Source of the DNA: Pseudanabaena galeata CCNP1313
Lineage (GTDB): Bacteria > Cyanobacteriota > Cyanobacteriia > Pseudanabaenales > Pseudanabaenaceae
NCBI RefSeq assembly: GCF_029910235.1
Contig: NZ_CP112874.1
Coordinates: 3,791,001-3,855,000 of the forward strand
Direction of reading: 5' to 3'
Length of the DNA stretch: 64,000 bases
The position numbers were made by a program, and so were the translations under genes. Below, in pieces: positions 7,160 through 16,334 of this stretch. The stretch's first letter is position 1. Each line of letters opens with the position of its first letter. The notes below the pieces were generated by a model. The model had not been told where the DNA came from and made no database searches. It saw nothing but the letters and a program-made list of their open reading frames with translations.

Positions 7160-8868
7160 TTTGAAATAATCCAATTGCGGCGGAAAAATCTTGCTAAATC
7201 TGACTCATCGATCGCTAAACAGATCGGACGACCATGAGGGCAAGTGTGAGGATTGCGGGTTTGTTGCCATTGCCAGAGCAGATCGCGAATTGTAGATATT
7301 TCCAGCTTTGTGCCATTGCGAATCGCGCTACGACAGGCTGCGGTTGCCCTTGCCATCGTCGGATCATCTTGCTGACTCATTTCTTGCAAAATCACCGCAC
7401 AATCTTCATGCCCAATTAAAATTTCAGGCAGCGATCGCACAGCCCAGAGGTTATTTCCAAAAGCTTCTACTTCTAAACCTAGTGCTTGCAACCGTTCAAT
7501 TTCATCATCAGAAAGTTGCTTTAATAAAATTGGTTGCTCGATCGCCACGATTTGCCACTGAGTTTCGATTTGCTCAAAGAGAACTCGCTCATGGGCAACA
7601 TGCTGTTCCACTAGCCATAAACCGCCCGCATGTTCCGCCAAGATGTAAGTATCGAGAACCTGCGCGATCGCCTTTAACGATGAATTTGGTTGATTAAAGG
7701 TTTCGCGTTTGGCAGGAATTAAATAAGAAGTTTTGCGTTCAGCAGTTTTTAAGAGATCATTAGCTGCACTTCCGTAATTGATTGGAGAACTGGATATAGT
7801 GGCTTTGAGGGCTTCCGTAATACATTCTTTTAACTGAGTTTGAATTTCTCCTAAATCTTGAATATAGGCTTCAGCTTTAGCAGGATGACGATTCCAATCG
7901 ATGCGATCGCAAGGCAAGTTTAAATTAACAATGCATACAGGATAACGATTGCGAGGTAAGGTTCTCTCTAAATTAAAGAGAATAGTTTGCTCTAATTCAG
8001 GGAAATTAATTACCCGTCCATTGAGAATGATTTTTACCCAATCAGGACGACGACGAGATAGGCGATCGGGTAGTCCGAGGGTGAGGGAGAGTCCCTCACC
8101 CCCAGCCCCTCTCCCTATGGGGGAGAGGGGAGCAAGACTCTTGCTCCCCTTCTCCCCTAATGGGAGAAGGGGTTGGGGGATGAGGGCAAATTCTTTATAC
8201 ACCAAATCATAGGGCTGAATCGAACTAATGATTTGCGGCAAAATCTCACTAGCATTCTCTCCTGCCCAAATCGTCATCCATTCTCGATTGTCGAGATTAA
8301 CTTGCCAGTTAACTTGTGGATTCGCGATCGCCATTTGCTGAATCTGTAATTGCACCTTGCGAACTTGCTGCGAATTACTAGGCAACGATTGTAAGCGATT
8401 GGGATAGCGAGAAAATAGATTGCGAACGGTGACGACCGTACCAGATGCGATCGCGACCACTTTGGGGCTAGTCTGCAAATTACCATGCTCATCATAATGA
8501 GCCTGATATCCCACAGGTTCTAGAACAGGACGACTACAAATATTCAGATCAGCAAGTTGAGCAAGACTATAGAGAGCTTCACCCCGAAAGCCTAAACTGT
8601 TAATCTGTTGTAAGTCTTCAGCATTATTGATTTTACTAGTTGTATGCGGTGTCGCTGCCTGTGATAAATCAGCGATCGCCATGCCACAGCCATTGTCGCT
8701 CACCTGTACCGACAGAGAATCTGTCCATATCGAAATCACGATTCTGGTTGCATTAGCATCGATCGCATTCTCAGCAAGTTCTCTGACTACCGCCACCAGT
8801 GAATCAATCACTTCACCTGCGGCGATTAGATGCACAACTTCTATAGGTAGCGTATGAATGTTTTGCAT
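7156..8868 (-). CDS. mutL: DNA mismatch repair protein MutL
   Basis: This 570-residue protein has the GHKL ATPase motifs near the N-terminus (ELAENAIDANATRI, SDNGCGM, GFRGEALYSLAQLA). The transducer region includes NGRVINFPELEQTI, and the C-terminal dimerisation domain has a metal-site motif, EQHVAHERVLFEQ (Glu instead of the usual Asp of DQHA), plus CPHGRP near the end. It couples MutS recognition of mismatches to strand removal. An in-frame palindromic repeat of about 31 residues (near residues 227-258) interrupts the ATPase/transducer part. The upstream ATPase gene ends 3 bp before the mutL start. Confidence 0.93.
   Translation of the reverse strand: MQNIHTLPIEVVHLIAAGEVIDSLVAVVRELAENAIDANATRIVISIWTDSLSVQVSDNGCGMAIADLSQAATPHTTSKINNAEDLQQINSLGFRGEALYSLAQLADLNICSRPVLEPVGYQAHYDEHGNLQTSPKVVAIASGTVVTVRNLFSRYPNRLQSLPSNSQQVRKVQLQIQQMAIANPQVNWQVNLDNREWMTIWAGENASEILPQIISSIQPYDLVYKEFALIPQPLLPLGEKGSKSLAPLSPIGRGAGGEGLSLTLGLPDRLSRRRPDWVKIILNGRVINFPELEQTILFNLERTLPRNRYPVCIVNLNLPCDRIDWNRHPAKAEAYIQDLGEIQTQLKECITEALKATISSSPINYGSAANDLLKTAERKTSYLIPAKRETFNQPNSSLKAIAQVLDTYILAEHAGGLWLVEQHVAHERVLFEQIETQWQIVAIEQPILLKQLSDDEIERLQALGLEVEAFGNNLWAVRSLPEILIGHEDCAVILQEMSQQDDPTMARATAACRSAIRNGTKLEISTIRDLLWQWQQTRNPHTCPHGRPICLAIDESDLARFFRRNWIISK
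8093..8186. repeat. GC-rich nested palindrome read in frame within mutL
   Basis: Outer arms CCCTCACCCCCAGCCCC and its near-complement GGGGTTGGGGGATGAGGG enclose an inner palindrome (GGGGAGCAAGA / TCTTGCTCCCC). On the coding strand it gives PLLPLGEKGSKS and SPIGRGAGGEG. The RGAGGEG peptide resembles the RGAGGD encoded by the repeats at 46794-47487, so these are related repeat classes. The reading frame of mutL is preserved. Confidence 0.8.
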
Positions 8869-8871
8869 TGC

Positions 8872-9969
8872 TTATCCTAAGCGCTGCTTCAGCCAAAATT
8901 GTAATGTGGGTAGTGCAATTCGATAGCCATATTTTGCACCATAGACTAGTCCCTTTTGTTCCAAACTATCCAATGCTCCTTGAAGACTGCCACCTTTAGA
9001 AAGTTGATGTTTTTGAATATATTCACGACTATGGGGGCTAACTGTGGGATCGATCGCGAGGCTTTCTAGTACCCTTACTTGAGTTGGCGGTAAGAGCATG
9101 ATTAAAGACTCAAAGGTAGGAGCTAGATCTTCGATGAGCGCTAACATATTCTCATGGACATGATGCGGTTGAATTAGAAACTCAGATTGAGAATTTACTT
9201 GGGTGAGATAGTCGAGCCAGATGCGTCTAGTCAAGGCGATCACATCACTCATATTGCCTTGCATGTATTCTGTAAACAGCTTTAATGCATTAGTTTGAGG
9301 ATCGAATTTCAATCCTTTCTCTTGCATGATTGTTTCTAGCCATTGGCAAAGTTCGTCATTACCAAGAGGTGGAAGTTCAACCACATTGAGGCTCAACTTA
9401 TGCATCCAAGGCTCAGGCACTGTGGCGATTAAGATATAACTTACCCGACTCTGAAGTTGAATTTCGCGGCGCAAATATTCTTCCCATTCACCCTTACGAT
9501 CCCATGAGCGAATATGCGTGAAGTTATGCAATACGATCGCCACTCGGCAATCCAGCCATTCTGCCATCTGCTGAGGCAAGCTGAGCAAATTCTTAAATAA
9601 ATTCCAGATTCCTGTTGAGGAAAGCTTCCAACTCATTCGGGGTTTAGACTGTTCTGTTAGTTCAAATGTAATCGGCTCCTCCTTGAGTAAACTTTGCAGC
9701 TTGAACAGTTCTTCAGGACGATCAAAGGTGTGGAGCAAACTTTCGGCTAGTAGTTTTAAAAAGCGATCGCCATCAGTGGCTCGTAAGCAATCTAAAGTAA
9801 TTACTCTTGCGCCAGCTTTTTGAGCAGCCCATTTGACTAAAGTTCTACGTCCACTTCCAGCCACGCCTGCGATCAGCAAATCGCCATCTTCTAACAAAAT
9901 TTGACTAATTTGCTCTAATTCTGTTTGTCTACCTACCAATTTTTGGGGTAAAAAGGGATTATTGCTCAT
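8872..9969 (-). CDS. AAA/STAND-type ATP-binding protein
   Basis: This protein is about 365 residues, counted from the ATG at 9969 (a TTG start 39 bases upstream is possible but less likely). It begins MSNNPFLPQKLVGRQTELEQ, typical of orc/STAND-like ATPases. The P-loop reads LLIAGVAGSGRRTLVKW, with Arg where Lys is standard. A Walker-B-like strand is CRVAIVLHNF. The C-terminal 80 residues look like a winged helix (RVLESLAIDPTVSPHSREYI, ALDSLEQKGLVYGAKYGYRI), suggesting DNA binding. It lies 3 bp upstream of mutL, probably in the same operon. Confidence 0.75.
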   Translation of the reverse strand: MSNNPFLPQKLVGRQTELEQISQILLEDGDLLIAGVAGSGRRTLVKWAAQKAGARVITLDCLRATDGDRFLKLLAESLLHTFDRPEELFKLQSLLKEEPITFELTEQSKPRMSWKLSSTGIWNLFKNLLSLPQQMAEWLDCRVAIVLHNFTHIRSWDRKGEWEEYLRREIQLQSRVSYILIATVPEPWMHKLSLNVVELPPLGNDELCQWLETIMQEKGLKFDPQTNALKLFTEYMQGNMSDVIALTRRIWLDYLTQVNSQSEFLIQPHHVHENMLALIEDLAPTFESLIMLLPPTQVRVLESLAIDPTVSPHSREYIQKHQLSKGGSLQGALDSLEQKGLVYGAKYGYRIALPTLQFWLKQRLG

Positions 9970-10075
9970 GCCGAAATTGTATCGCAAATTGCTATTGCGG
10001 GGCTTCAAGATTCTTTAAAGAAGCTAGCACTATTTTTTAGTATTATGGTGTTAACCGTTTACCTGCAAAATATTC

Positions 10076-12880
10076 ATGACAATTGAGACAAAAGAAGTTA
10101 ATCCTGCCTCATCGATCGCCCGTTGGCATACCTTTAGTGCTGAGGAGGTGCTGGGCTTCCTAGAAAGTGATCCCAATCAAGGTATTACTAGTCAAGAAGT
10201 GTCAGCAAGATTTGACCGCTATGGTGCTAATGAGCTAGTCGAGAAAGCAGGTCGATCTTCACTGCGAATCTTCATCGACCAATTTACTAACATCATGCTA
10301 GTAATGCTGATGGCCGTGGCAGTTGTCTCAGCAATTCTCTCGCTGACCAAACCAACCCCCGAATTTCCTAAGGATGCCGTTGCAATTTTTTCGATCGTGT
10401 TGCTCAATGGCATTCTTGGCTATATGCAGGAAACCAACGCAGAAAAAGCTCTCGCGGCTCTCAAGCGCATGTCTTCGCCGAAAGTACGGGTAATTCGTAA
10501 TGGCAACATTAGCGAAATTAATGGCAAAGAGCTTGTTCCAGGAGATATCATGCTGCTAGAGGCAGGGGTGCAGGTTGCCGCCGATGGCAGGTTGATTGAA
10601 GAACAGAACTTACAAGTGCGGGAATCGGCATTAACAGGCGAAGCCGAGGCTGTCAGCAAGGATGCCAAACTGCTCTTAGAAGAAGATGCCAGTCTTGGCG
10701 ATCGCCTCAATTGCGTATATCAGGGTACGGAAGTATTACAGGGTCGCGCCAAGGTGGTAGTCACCAAAACAGGGATGCTGACAGAACTAGGAAAAATCGC
10801 CACGCTCTTACAAGATGTGGAAAATGAAGATACGCCTCTACAACAAAGGATGACGCAGCTAGGGAATGTGTTGGTAAGCGGTTCCTTAGCCTTAGTGGTT
10901 TTAGTCGTGATTGTTGGCGTAATCAGCAAAGGCACAGGTGCTTTCGGTGAGCTTCTCGAGACTTCCCTTAGTATGGCAGTGGCGGTCGTACCTGAGGGGT
11001 TACCTGCGGTGGTTACCGTTACCCTTGCACTCGGAACTCAAAGGATGGTCAAACGCAATGCCCTGATTCGTCGTTTACCCGCCGTTGAGACCCTTGGTTC
11101 CGTGACTACCATTTGCTCAGACAAAACAGGCACGCTCACCCAAAATAAAATGGTAGTGCAGGGTATTCGGACTGGATTACACTCGCTGCAAGTGACGGGT
11201 AATGGCTATGCGCCGACTGGTGAGTTTAGTATTTTGGGAAGCCCGAACACCGATCCCGCATTTGTCGTTAATAATATTCCTGAAGTTCAACAATTGTTGA
11301 TGGCTTGCGTATTTTGCAACGACGCGATCTTGCAGCAAAAAAATGGCGCATGGATCATCATCGGTGACCCCACAGAAGGGGCATTGCTAGTTCTCGCCGC
11401 TAAAGGTGGCTGTGAGTCCGCAGAATGGCAGCATCGAATGCCGCGTATGTTTGAAGTTCCTTTCTCCTCAGAACGCAAACGGATGAGCGTCTTAGTTCAA
11501 GGTGAATATGGCGGTCATGTCTTGTTCTGCAAAGGTTCACCCGAATTAACCCTAGAATGCTGTACCCATATCCAAACTGGTGACCAAATCCAAGAGCTAT
11601 CCAGTGAACAGCGTCAACATGTACTCGCTCAAAACAATGAGCTTGCCAGTAGAGGTTTGCGGGTATTGGGATTTGCCTATCGTAATCTTAATGAACTTCC
11701 TGAAGATGGAATTACGGTCAAAGATGAAAGTAATCTCACTTGGGTGGGACTGGTTGGTATGTTTGACGCGCCACGTCCAGAAGTCCGCGAGGCAGTCAAA
11801 CGTTGTCGTGAAGCAGGAATCCGCCCGATCATGATTACTGGAGATCACCAACTCACTGCCCAAGCGATCGCTGAGGATTTGGGCATTGATCAAGTAGGCG
11901 ATCGAGTTCTCACAGGCAAAGAACTAGAAAAAATGAGCGCAGATGAGCTTGATTATGAAGTTAACCATGTCAATGTCTATGCTCGCGTCTCCCCTGAACA
12001 TAAACTGCGGATTGTCCAAGCACTGCAAAGACAGCATCAATTTGTTGCGATGACTGGTGATGGAGTAAATGATGCTCCTGCGCTCAAACAAGCGGACATC
12101 GGGATTGCGATGGGGATCACTGGTACTGACGTATCTAAGGAAGCCAGTGACATGATTCTACTGGATGATAACTTTGCCACCATCGTTGCTGCAACAGAGG
12201 AAGGTCGAGTGGTATATACCAATATCCGTCGCTTCATCAAGTACATTCTTGGTAGTAATATCGGCGAAGTAATCACTATCGCGTCAGCCCCCTTAATGGG
12301 ACTAAATGTACCTCTGGTTCCGTTGCAAATTCTGTGGATGAATCTGGTCACCGATGGTTTGCCAGCCTTGGCTCTTGCTGTCGAACCAGCCGAACCTAAT
12401 GTCATGAAAACTCCACCAGTTGATCCCCGTGAAAATATTTTTGCCAGAGGGATGGGCATGTACATGGTTAGAATCGGGATAGTTTTGGCGATTATCTCGA
12501 TTTCTCTCATGGTTTGGGCGCAGGGTTACACTACAACCCATACCTTTGATGGCACATATGACCCAGAACGTTGGACAACGATGGTCTTTACCACCCTCTG
12601 TATTTCCCAAATGGGACATGCGATCGCGATTCGTTCCAACACACAGTTAACCATTGAGCTTAACCCAATGACAAATCTTTATGTTTGGGGATCAGTGATT
12701 ATGACTACTGTTTTACAACTAGTACTGATTTATGTGGAGCCGTTCCGCAACTTCTTTGGTACGCATTTGATATCCCCAACAGAATTAGCAATTTGCTTTG
12801 GGTTTAGCACATTGATGTTTGTTTGGATAGAATTAGAGAAATTGGTAATTCGTTGGTGGCTTTGGCAACGTCAATCCTAA
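10076..12880 (+). CDS. pacL: P2A-type calcium-transporting ATPase
   Basis: This 934-residue protein matches cyanobacterial PacL and eukaryotic SERCA. In order: the N-terminal cation ATPase domain ([16 protein letters not shown]), the actuator loop with [12 protein letters not shown], the M4 motif [14 protein letters not shown], phosphorylation site [13 protein letters not shown] (Asp near residue 348), the hinge [19 protein letters not shown], and M5/M6 ligands SNIGEV and [10 protein letters not shown]. The M4 Glu, M5 Asn/Glu and M6 Asn/Thr/Asp set is that of calcium pumps, so export of Ca2+ across the plasma membrane is likely. It starts 106 bp from the divergent ATPase gene. Confidence 0.92.
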   Translation: MTIETKEVNPASSIARWHTFSAEEVLGFLESDPNQGITSQEVSARFDRYGANELVEKAGRSSLRIFIDQFTNIMLVMLMAVAVVSAILSLTKPTPEFPKDAVAIFSIVLLNGILGYMQETNAEKALAALKRMSSPKVRVIRNGNISEINGKELVPGDIMLLEAGVQVAADGRLIEEQNLQVRESALTGEAEAVSKDAKLLLEEDASLGDRLNCVYQGTEVLQGRAKVVVTKTGMLTELGKIATLLQDVENEDTPLQQRMTQLGNVLVSGSLALVVLVVIVGVISKGTGAFGELLETSLSMAVAVVPEGLPAVVTVTLALGTQRMVKRNALIRRLPAVETLGSVTTICSDKTGTLTQNKMVVQGIRTGLHSLQVTGNGYAPTGEFSILGSPNTDPAFVVNNIPEVQQLLMACVFCNDAILQQKNGAWIIIGDPTEGALLVLAAKGGCESAEWQHRMPRMFEVPFSSERKRMSVLVQGEYGGHVLFCKGSPELTLECCTHIQTGDQIQELSSEQRQHVLAQNNELASRGLRVLGFAYRNLNELPEDGITVKDESNLTWVGLVGMFDAPRPEVREAVKRCREAGIRPIMITGDHQLTAQAIAEDLGIDQVGDRVLTGKELEKMSADELDYEVNHVNVYARVSPEHKLRIVQALQRQHQFVAMTGDGVNDAPALKQADIGIAMGITGTDVSKEASDMILLDDNFATIVAATEEGRVVYTNIRRFIKYILGSNIGEVITIASAPLMGLNVPLVPLQILWMNLVTDGLPALALAVEPAEPNVMKTPPVDPRENIFARGMGMYMVRIGIVLAIISISLMVWAQGYTTTHTFDGTYDPERWTTMVFTTLCISQMGHAIAIRSNTQLTIELNPMTNLYVWGSVIMTTVLQLVLIYVEPFRNFFGTHLISPTELAICFGFSTLMFVWIELEKLVIRWWLWQRQS

Positions 12881-12907
12881 CGTCAAACTGAATGACAATT
12901 CCAAAAA

Positions 12908-12921
12908 GTATGCTAGGCTAC
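12908..12921 (+). promoter_or_regulatory. Putative NtcA-binding site upstream of glnB
   Basis: The sequence GTATGCTAGGCTAC fits GTA-N8-TAC exactly, the core of the NtcA box that activates nitrogen-control genes in cyanobacteria. A possible -10 element (TATTAA at 12945-12950, or TAAAGT at 12948-12953) lies 23-26 bases downstream, close to the spacing at NtcA-activated promoters. glnB is a classical NtcA target. Confidence 0.65.
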
Positions 12922-12950
12922 AAATTTGAGTAGCGATTCAAGTGTATTAA

Positions 12951-13316
<366 letters not shown>

Positions 13317-13326
13317 GTCTATACTT

Positions 13327-13372
13327 ACACAAAGAGGGTCAGCGATTAGCTAATCGCTGACCCTCTTTGTGT
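13327..13372. terminator. 46-bp perfect palindrome after glnB
   Basis: The sequence is fully self-complementary (23 bp per arm, centre AGCT) with ACACAAAGAGGG at one end and CCCTCTTTGTGT at the other. It begins 11 bp after the glnB stop and is likely its terminator. It has no spacer loop, unlike most hairpins in this window. Confidence 0.8.
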
Positions 13373-13571
13373 GAATAAATATCTGACAAAGCCAGATATT
13401 TTATATTAGACATCTTCTAAAAAACTTTAACTAATAATCCATTAGCGATCGTTTTTACTTGACTCAAATAGCGGGGAGCATGTAAAGTCAAGGAAATATG
13501 AAATCGTAAAACAATCTAAATTTAAGTAGATATCGGGATGGCAATTGACTATTTTTTCAGGTTTGATAATC

Positions 13572-14537
13572 ATGAATAACCACCGCCTCCCCGCTAAATA
13601 TACTATCTTTCTGACTCGCACTGGCAAATCTCCTCTAGTTTTACACATGAGCCCACGGCTTTTCTTGATGAGGCTTGCTTGTAGTTTGGGTTTTCTATCA
13701 ATCCCCTTTGTGTGGGCGTGTAGTATCTGGCTGACAGAACAGCAAAGAAATGCCCAATACCTAGAGGAAAAAATAGCTTTCCAGCAACGCCAAGAACAAT
13801 TACAAGTAGAACAGGAGCAACTGCAACAGGAGATTGATCGCCTCCGAGAACGAGCAGGACTGGTCAAAATCGGAACTACAAATACCCAACCGACTGAAAA
13901 TAGTGAGATGGGAATCCCGAAATCTGCCGTTAATCTCCAGAATAATTCCCAAGAACAAAGCAATAGTCGAAAGGGGCAGGGGGGATCCAGCAGCCCCGAT
14001 CACCTGATGCGAACCAACCAACGCCGTCTTAATTCCCTTTGGAGTCAGATTCGGGATTTAAATCCTTCCCTAGAGGCAACCCTAAACCGAGAAGAAACAA
14101 TTCCCCAAGGCATGCCCATGCAGGGAAAAAATCTAGTGATAACTTCCTTATTTGGCAATCGTCTTAATCCCTTTGGCTATGGTACAGAGGCACATAATGG
14201 GATAGACTTTGTGGATGCGTACGGGAGTCCAGTTTATGCCACTGCTTCCGGGTTAGTCACTTCTGCGGGAATAGAAGGTGGCTATGGTCTAGTCGTGGTA
14301 ATTAATCATAATTATGGCTACAGCACTCTGTACGCCCACCTCTCTGGGGTGGCAGTAAAACCTGAGACCCTAGTGAAGCGGGGGCAGTTGATTGGCTATC
14401 TAGGCAACAGTGGCAGATCCACTGGTCCCCACCTCCACTACAGTATTTATCAGGGTGAAAAATTGATCGATCCCCGACAATACTTAAAATTAACCGATGT
14501 GGAATTCCAAAAATTAAGTAATCTCAAGGAACCTTAA
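13572..14537 (+). CDS. M23 (LytM-type) peptidase with coiled coil
   Basis: About 321 residues from the ATG at 13572 (an upstream in-frame start at 13545 is less likely). A membrane anchor (LACSLGFLSIPFVWACSIWL) is followed by a Gln/Glu-rich coiled coil (QRQEQLQVEQEQLQQEIDRL), a disordered Asn/Ser-rich linker, and a C-terminal LytM domain with HNGIDFVD and GPHLHYSIYQ, the HxxxD and HxH zinc ligands. It should cut peptidoglycan cross-links in the periplasm. The bactofilin gene follows after 10 bp; M23-bactofilin pairs control cell shape in other bacteria, so a shared role is likely. Confidence 0.9.
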   Translation: MNNHRLPAKYTIFLTRTGKSPLVLHMSPRLFLMRLACSLGFLSIPFVWACSIWLTEQQRNAQYLEEKIAFQQRQEQLQVEQEQLQQEIDRLRERAGLVKIGTTNTQPTENSEMGIPKSAVNLQNNSQEQSNSRKGQGGSSSPDHLMRTNQRRLNSLWSQIRDLNPSLEATLNREETIPQGMPMQGKNLVITSLFGNRLNPFGYGTEAHNGIDFVDAYGSPVYATASGLVTSAGIEGGYGLVVVINHNYGYSTLYAHLSGVAVKPETLVKRGQLIGYLGNSGRSTGPHLHYSIYQGEKLIDPRQYLKLTDVEFQKLSNLKEP

Positions 14538-14547
14538 GGATTCGTGT

Positions 14548-14958
14548 ATGTTCTTTAACCGCCCAAAGTCTGGCAGCAATACCATGAACTACCTCGCCAA
14601 GGGGACAGAAGTTCGTGGTTCGATTAGGAGCGAAGGTAGCCTCCGCATTGATGGCAGTGTTTACGGTAATGTAGATGTTTTAGGAGATCTAGAAATAGCC
14701 CCTACGGGCAGAATTGAAGGCGAAGAAGTGCGTGCAAATAACCTCATTAGCCAAGGGATAATCAAGGCACAGATTCAGGCAACCGCAAAAGTCACCCTGA
14801 CTGCCACTGCCAAAGTTGAAGGGGATGTAGTGGCGAGTGCGATCGATATTGCTGCAGGAGCTGCTTTTATCGGGCATTTAGTTACTAAAGACAACAAAGT
14901 CCTCACTGGTTTAAGCAAGCAACCCCAACTGGTGGGGATTCCCAAGCAATCTCTCTAA
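14548..14958 (+). CDS. Bactofilin (polymer-forming cytoskeletal protein)
   Basis: This 136-residue protein has a central beta-helix of repeating short strands: GTEVRGSIRSEGSLRIDGSV, YGNVDVLGDLEIAPTGRIEG, VTLTATAKVEGDVVASAIDI. The glycine/valine periodicity is that of the bactofilin (DUF583) domain, flanked by disordered tails (N-terminal NRPKSGSNT). Bactofilins polymerise without nucleotides and localise peptidoglycan enzymes. It lies in an operon with the M23 peptidase, which supports a cell-wall patterning role. Confidence 0.92.
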   Translation: MFFNRPKSGSNTMNYLAKGTEVRGSIRSEGSLRIDGSVYGNVDVLGDLEIAPTGRIEGEEVRANNLISQGIIKAQIQATAKVTLTATAKVEGDVVASAIDIAAGAAFIGHLVTKDNKVLTGLSKQPQLVGIPKQSL

Positions 14959-15014
14959 ATCAGAACTAAGAATTTTTGCAACTGGGAAGAATAAATGAAG
15001 GCATTGGTTATCTA

Positions 15015-15128
15015 AGGGACTTGCGAGAAAATAAGATACTAATCCAGATTATCGAGAAATCATTGGGGCGGGTTTGCTGCCCTACTAATTATTATTTGGT
15101 ATGGTACTTTATTAAGTCGCAAGTCCCT
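15015..15128. repeat. MITE-like element with AGGGACTTGCGA terminal inverted repeats
   Basis: The left end AGGGACTTGCGA (15015-15026) and right end TCGCAAGTCCCT (15117-15128) are perfect 12-bp inverted repeats enclosing 90 bp with no credible gene. Beyond them the arms keep partial complementarity (AAATAAGATAC against GTATGGTACTTTATT). TA occurs on both flanks, as with IS elements that target TA. It is probably a non-autonomous derivative; I cannot name the parent family. Confidence 0.7.
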
Positions 15129-15246
15129 AATCGGGAAGAGGTGATGAAGTATCTATTTCATACTAATAAATAAAGACAGAAATACTGCGATTATGTTTTA
15201 AATTTCCATTGCTATGTATAAGCAGACGCAGTTTTTAGGTTTTTAA

Positions 15247-15447
15247 TTATGCCGAGTTACTTATTAAAATTGCTTCTAAAATTTGGGCAATAACTGAACC
15301 TAAAATAGCAACCGTTAGATATTTGCCAATCATTGGATTTTTACCAAAGGAATCATCTTTTTTACAGCCTGTCAAGAAAAGAGACCATGCTTGGGTCGCA
15401 TTGATAGATTGAAACTTATTAAAATTAGATGTGAAAATTAAACGCAT
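15247..15447 (-). CDS. Possible small membrane protein
   Basis: A 66-codon frame with ATG at 15447 and a plausible AGGTAA ribosome-binding site about 8 bases upstream. It has one hydrophobic segment near the C-terminus (YLTVAILGSVIAQILEAILI) and a polar N-terminal part (SNFNKFQSINATQAW). No family is recognised. The gap between bactofilin and the molybdoenzyme holds no other candidate besides the MITE. Confidence 0.4.
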   Translation of the reverse strand: MRLIFTSNFNKFQSINATQAWSLFLTGCKKDDSFGKNPMIGKYLTVAILGSVIAQILEAILISNSA

Positions 15448-15549
15448 GGACGTTACCTGATCTACGCAGAGCGCTATAGACTGAATATATCATGAAACTT
15501 GTAACAAAATTTAATATACAGTAAATTAGATGCATTGCGCTTTATTTAC

Positions 15550-16293
15550 TTATAGACCTGCATACCATTCATAGCCCAAATCTTCCCAATAACCGCGTTT
15601 TTCACCTAGCTTGCTCGTAAGCTGAATTCTCGTAACCCATTTACTTAGCTTATAGCCAAGCTTGACAGGTGAGGCAAGACGCAATGGCGCACCATATGCT
15701 GGTGTTAAAGGCTGTCCATTCTTTTGATAAGCCATTAAGGTTTGGGGATGCATCACCGAGTCAATATCCCAACTTTCGTAATAACCATCGGCTGAATAGA
15801 AATATACGTATTTGACTTGATCTGACGGCTTAGCGATCGCTATTAAATCTCTTAACCGCACACCGCCCCACTGCACGATCGCCGCCCAGCCTTCAACGCA
15901 CACATGACGGATAACCATGCTCGTAAAGGGTATTTTTTGGAGATCTCCCATGCTTAGACTCAAGGGATTATTTACTTCTCCGTCAATCGTGAGGCGATAA
16001 GCCAGAGGGTTAATTACTGGTGTACCACGGAAACTATTAATGATTAATTTATCTGGCTCGATCGCACTAATCGGGAATTCTGGGACTGGCTGCTGAGGCT
16101 GAAAGATCAGTGATTCAACCCGCTGATTTAATGGCTCTGATAAACTACCCACTAAACCCTCAGCAAGGCTACCAAATCCAATTGCCAGCAACCCTGCGCC
16201 TCCTAGTGTCAAAAAGCGGCGGCGTGGGACTAAATCTGTTTCATCCAACTCAAGCTCTGAGTTTGGTAATTTTTGTTCAGGTTCTTGTGACAT
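15550..16293 (-). CDS. Molybdopterin-dependent oxidoreductase, MsrP/YedY-like
   Basis: This 247-residue protein has a twin-arginine signal (PRRRFLTLGGAGLLAIGFG) at residues 23-41, so it is exported folded to the periplasm or lumen. The sulfite-oxidase fold is marked by RLTIDGEVNNPLSLSMGDL and the molybdenum-ligand cysteine near residue 131 in IRHVCVEGWAAIVQWGGVRL, followed by GAPLRLASPVKLGYKLSKWV. Relatives reduce methionine sulfoxide in exported proteins or handle other S/N-oxides; the substrate here is unknown. It lies downstream of a cytochrome b-type membrane protein in the same orientation, a likely electron partner. Confidence 0.87.
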   Translation of the reverse strand: MSQEPEQKLPNSELELDETDLVPRRRFLTLGGAGLLAIGFGSLAEGLVGSLSEPLNQRVESLIFQPQQPVPEFPISAIEPDKLIINSFRGTPVINPLAYRLTIDGEVNNPLSLSMGDLQKIPFTSMVIRHVCVEGWAAIVQWGGVRLRDLIAIAKPSDQVKYVYFYSADGYYESWDIDSVMHPQTLMAYQKNGQPLTPAYGAPLRLASPVKLGYKLSKWVTRIQLTSKLGEKRGYWEDLGYEWYAGL

Positions 16294-16307
16294 AACTTAA
16301 ATATAAC

Positions 16308-16332
16308 AAAGGCGGCGCTTCGCGCCGCCTTT
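16308..16332. repeat. Short GCTTCGC hairpin between the cytochrome b and molybdoenzyme genes
   Basis: An 11-bp stem AAAGGCGGCGC with loop TTC (16308-16318 / 16322-16332). It lies in the 41-bp gap between two minus-strand genes that look functionally paired, so it may tune the relative expression of the second gene instead of ending transcription completely. Confidence 0.6.
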
Positions 16333-16334
16333 AC

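Noticed and set aside
12037-12510. 157-codon minus-strand frame within pacL
   Set aside because: A shadow of the conserved ATPase; no ribosome-binding site or family.
14976-15173. 65-codon plus-strand frame starting MQLGRINEGIGYLRDL
   Set aside because: It spans the MITE at 15015-15128; its codons come from the repeat ends and it has no recognisable family or ribosome-binding site.
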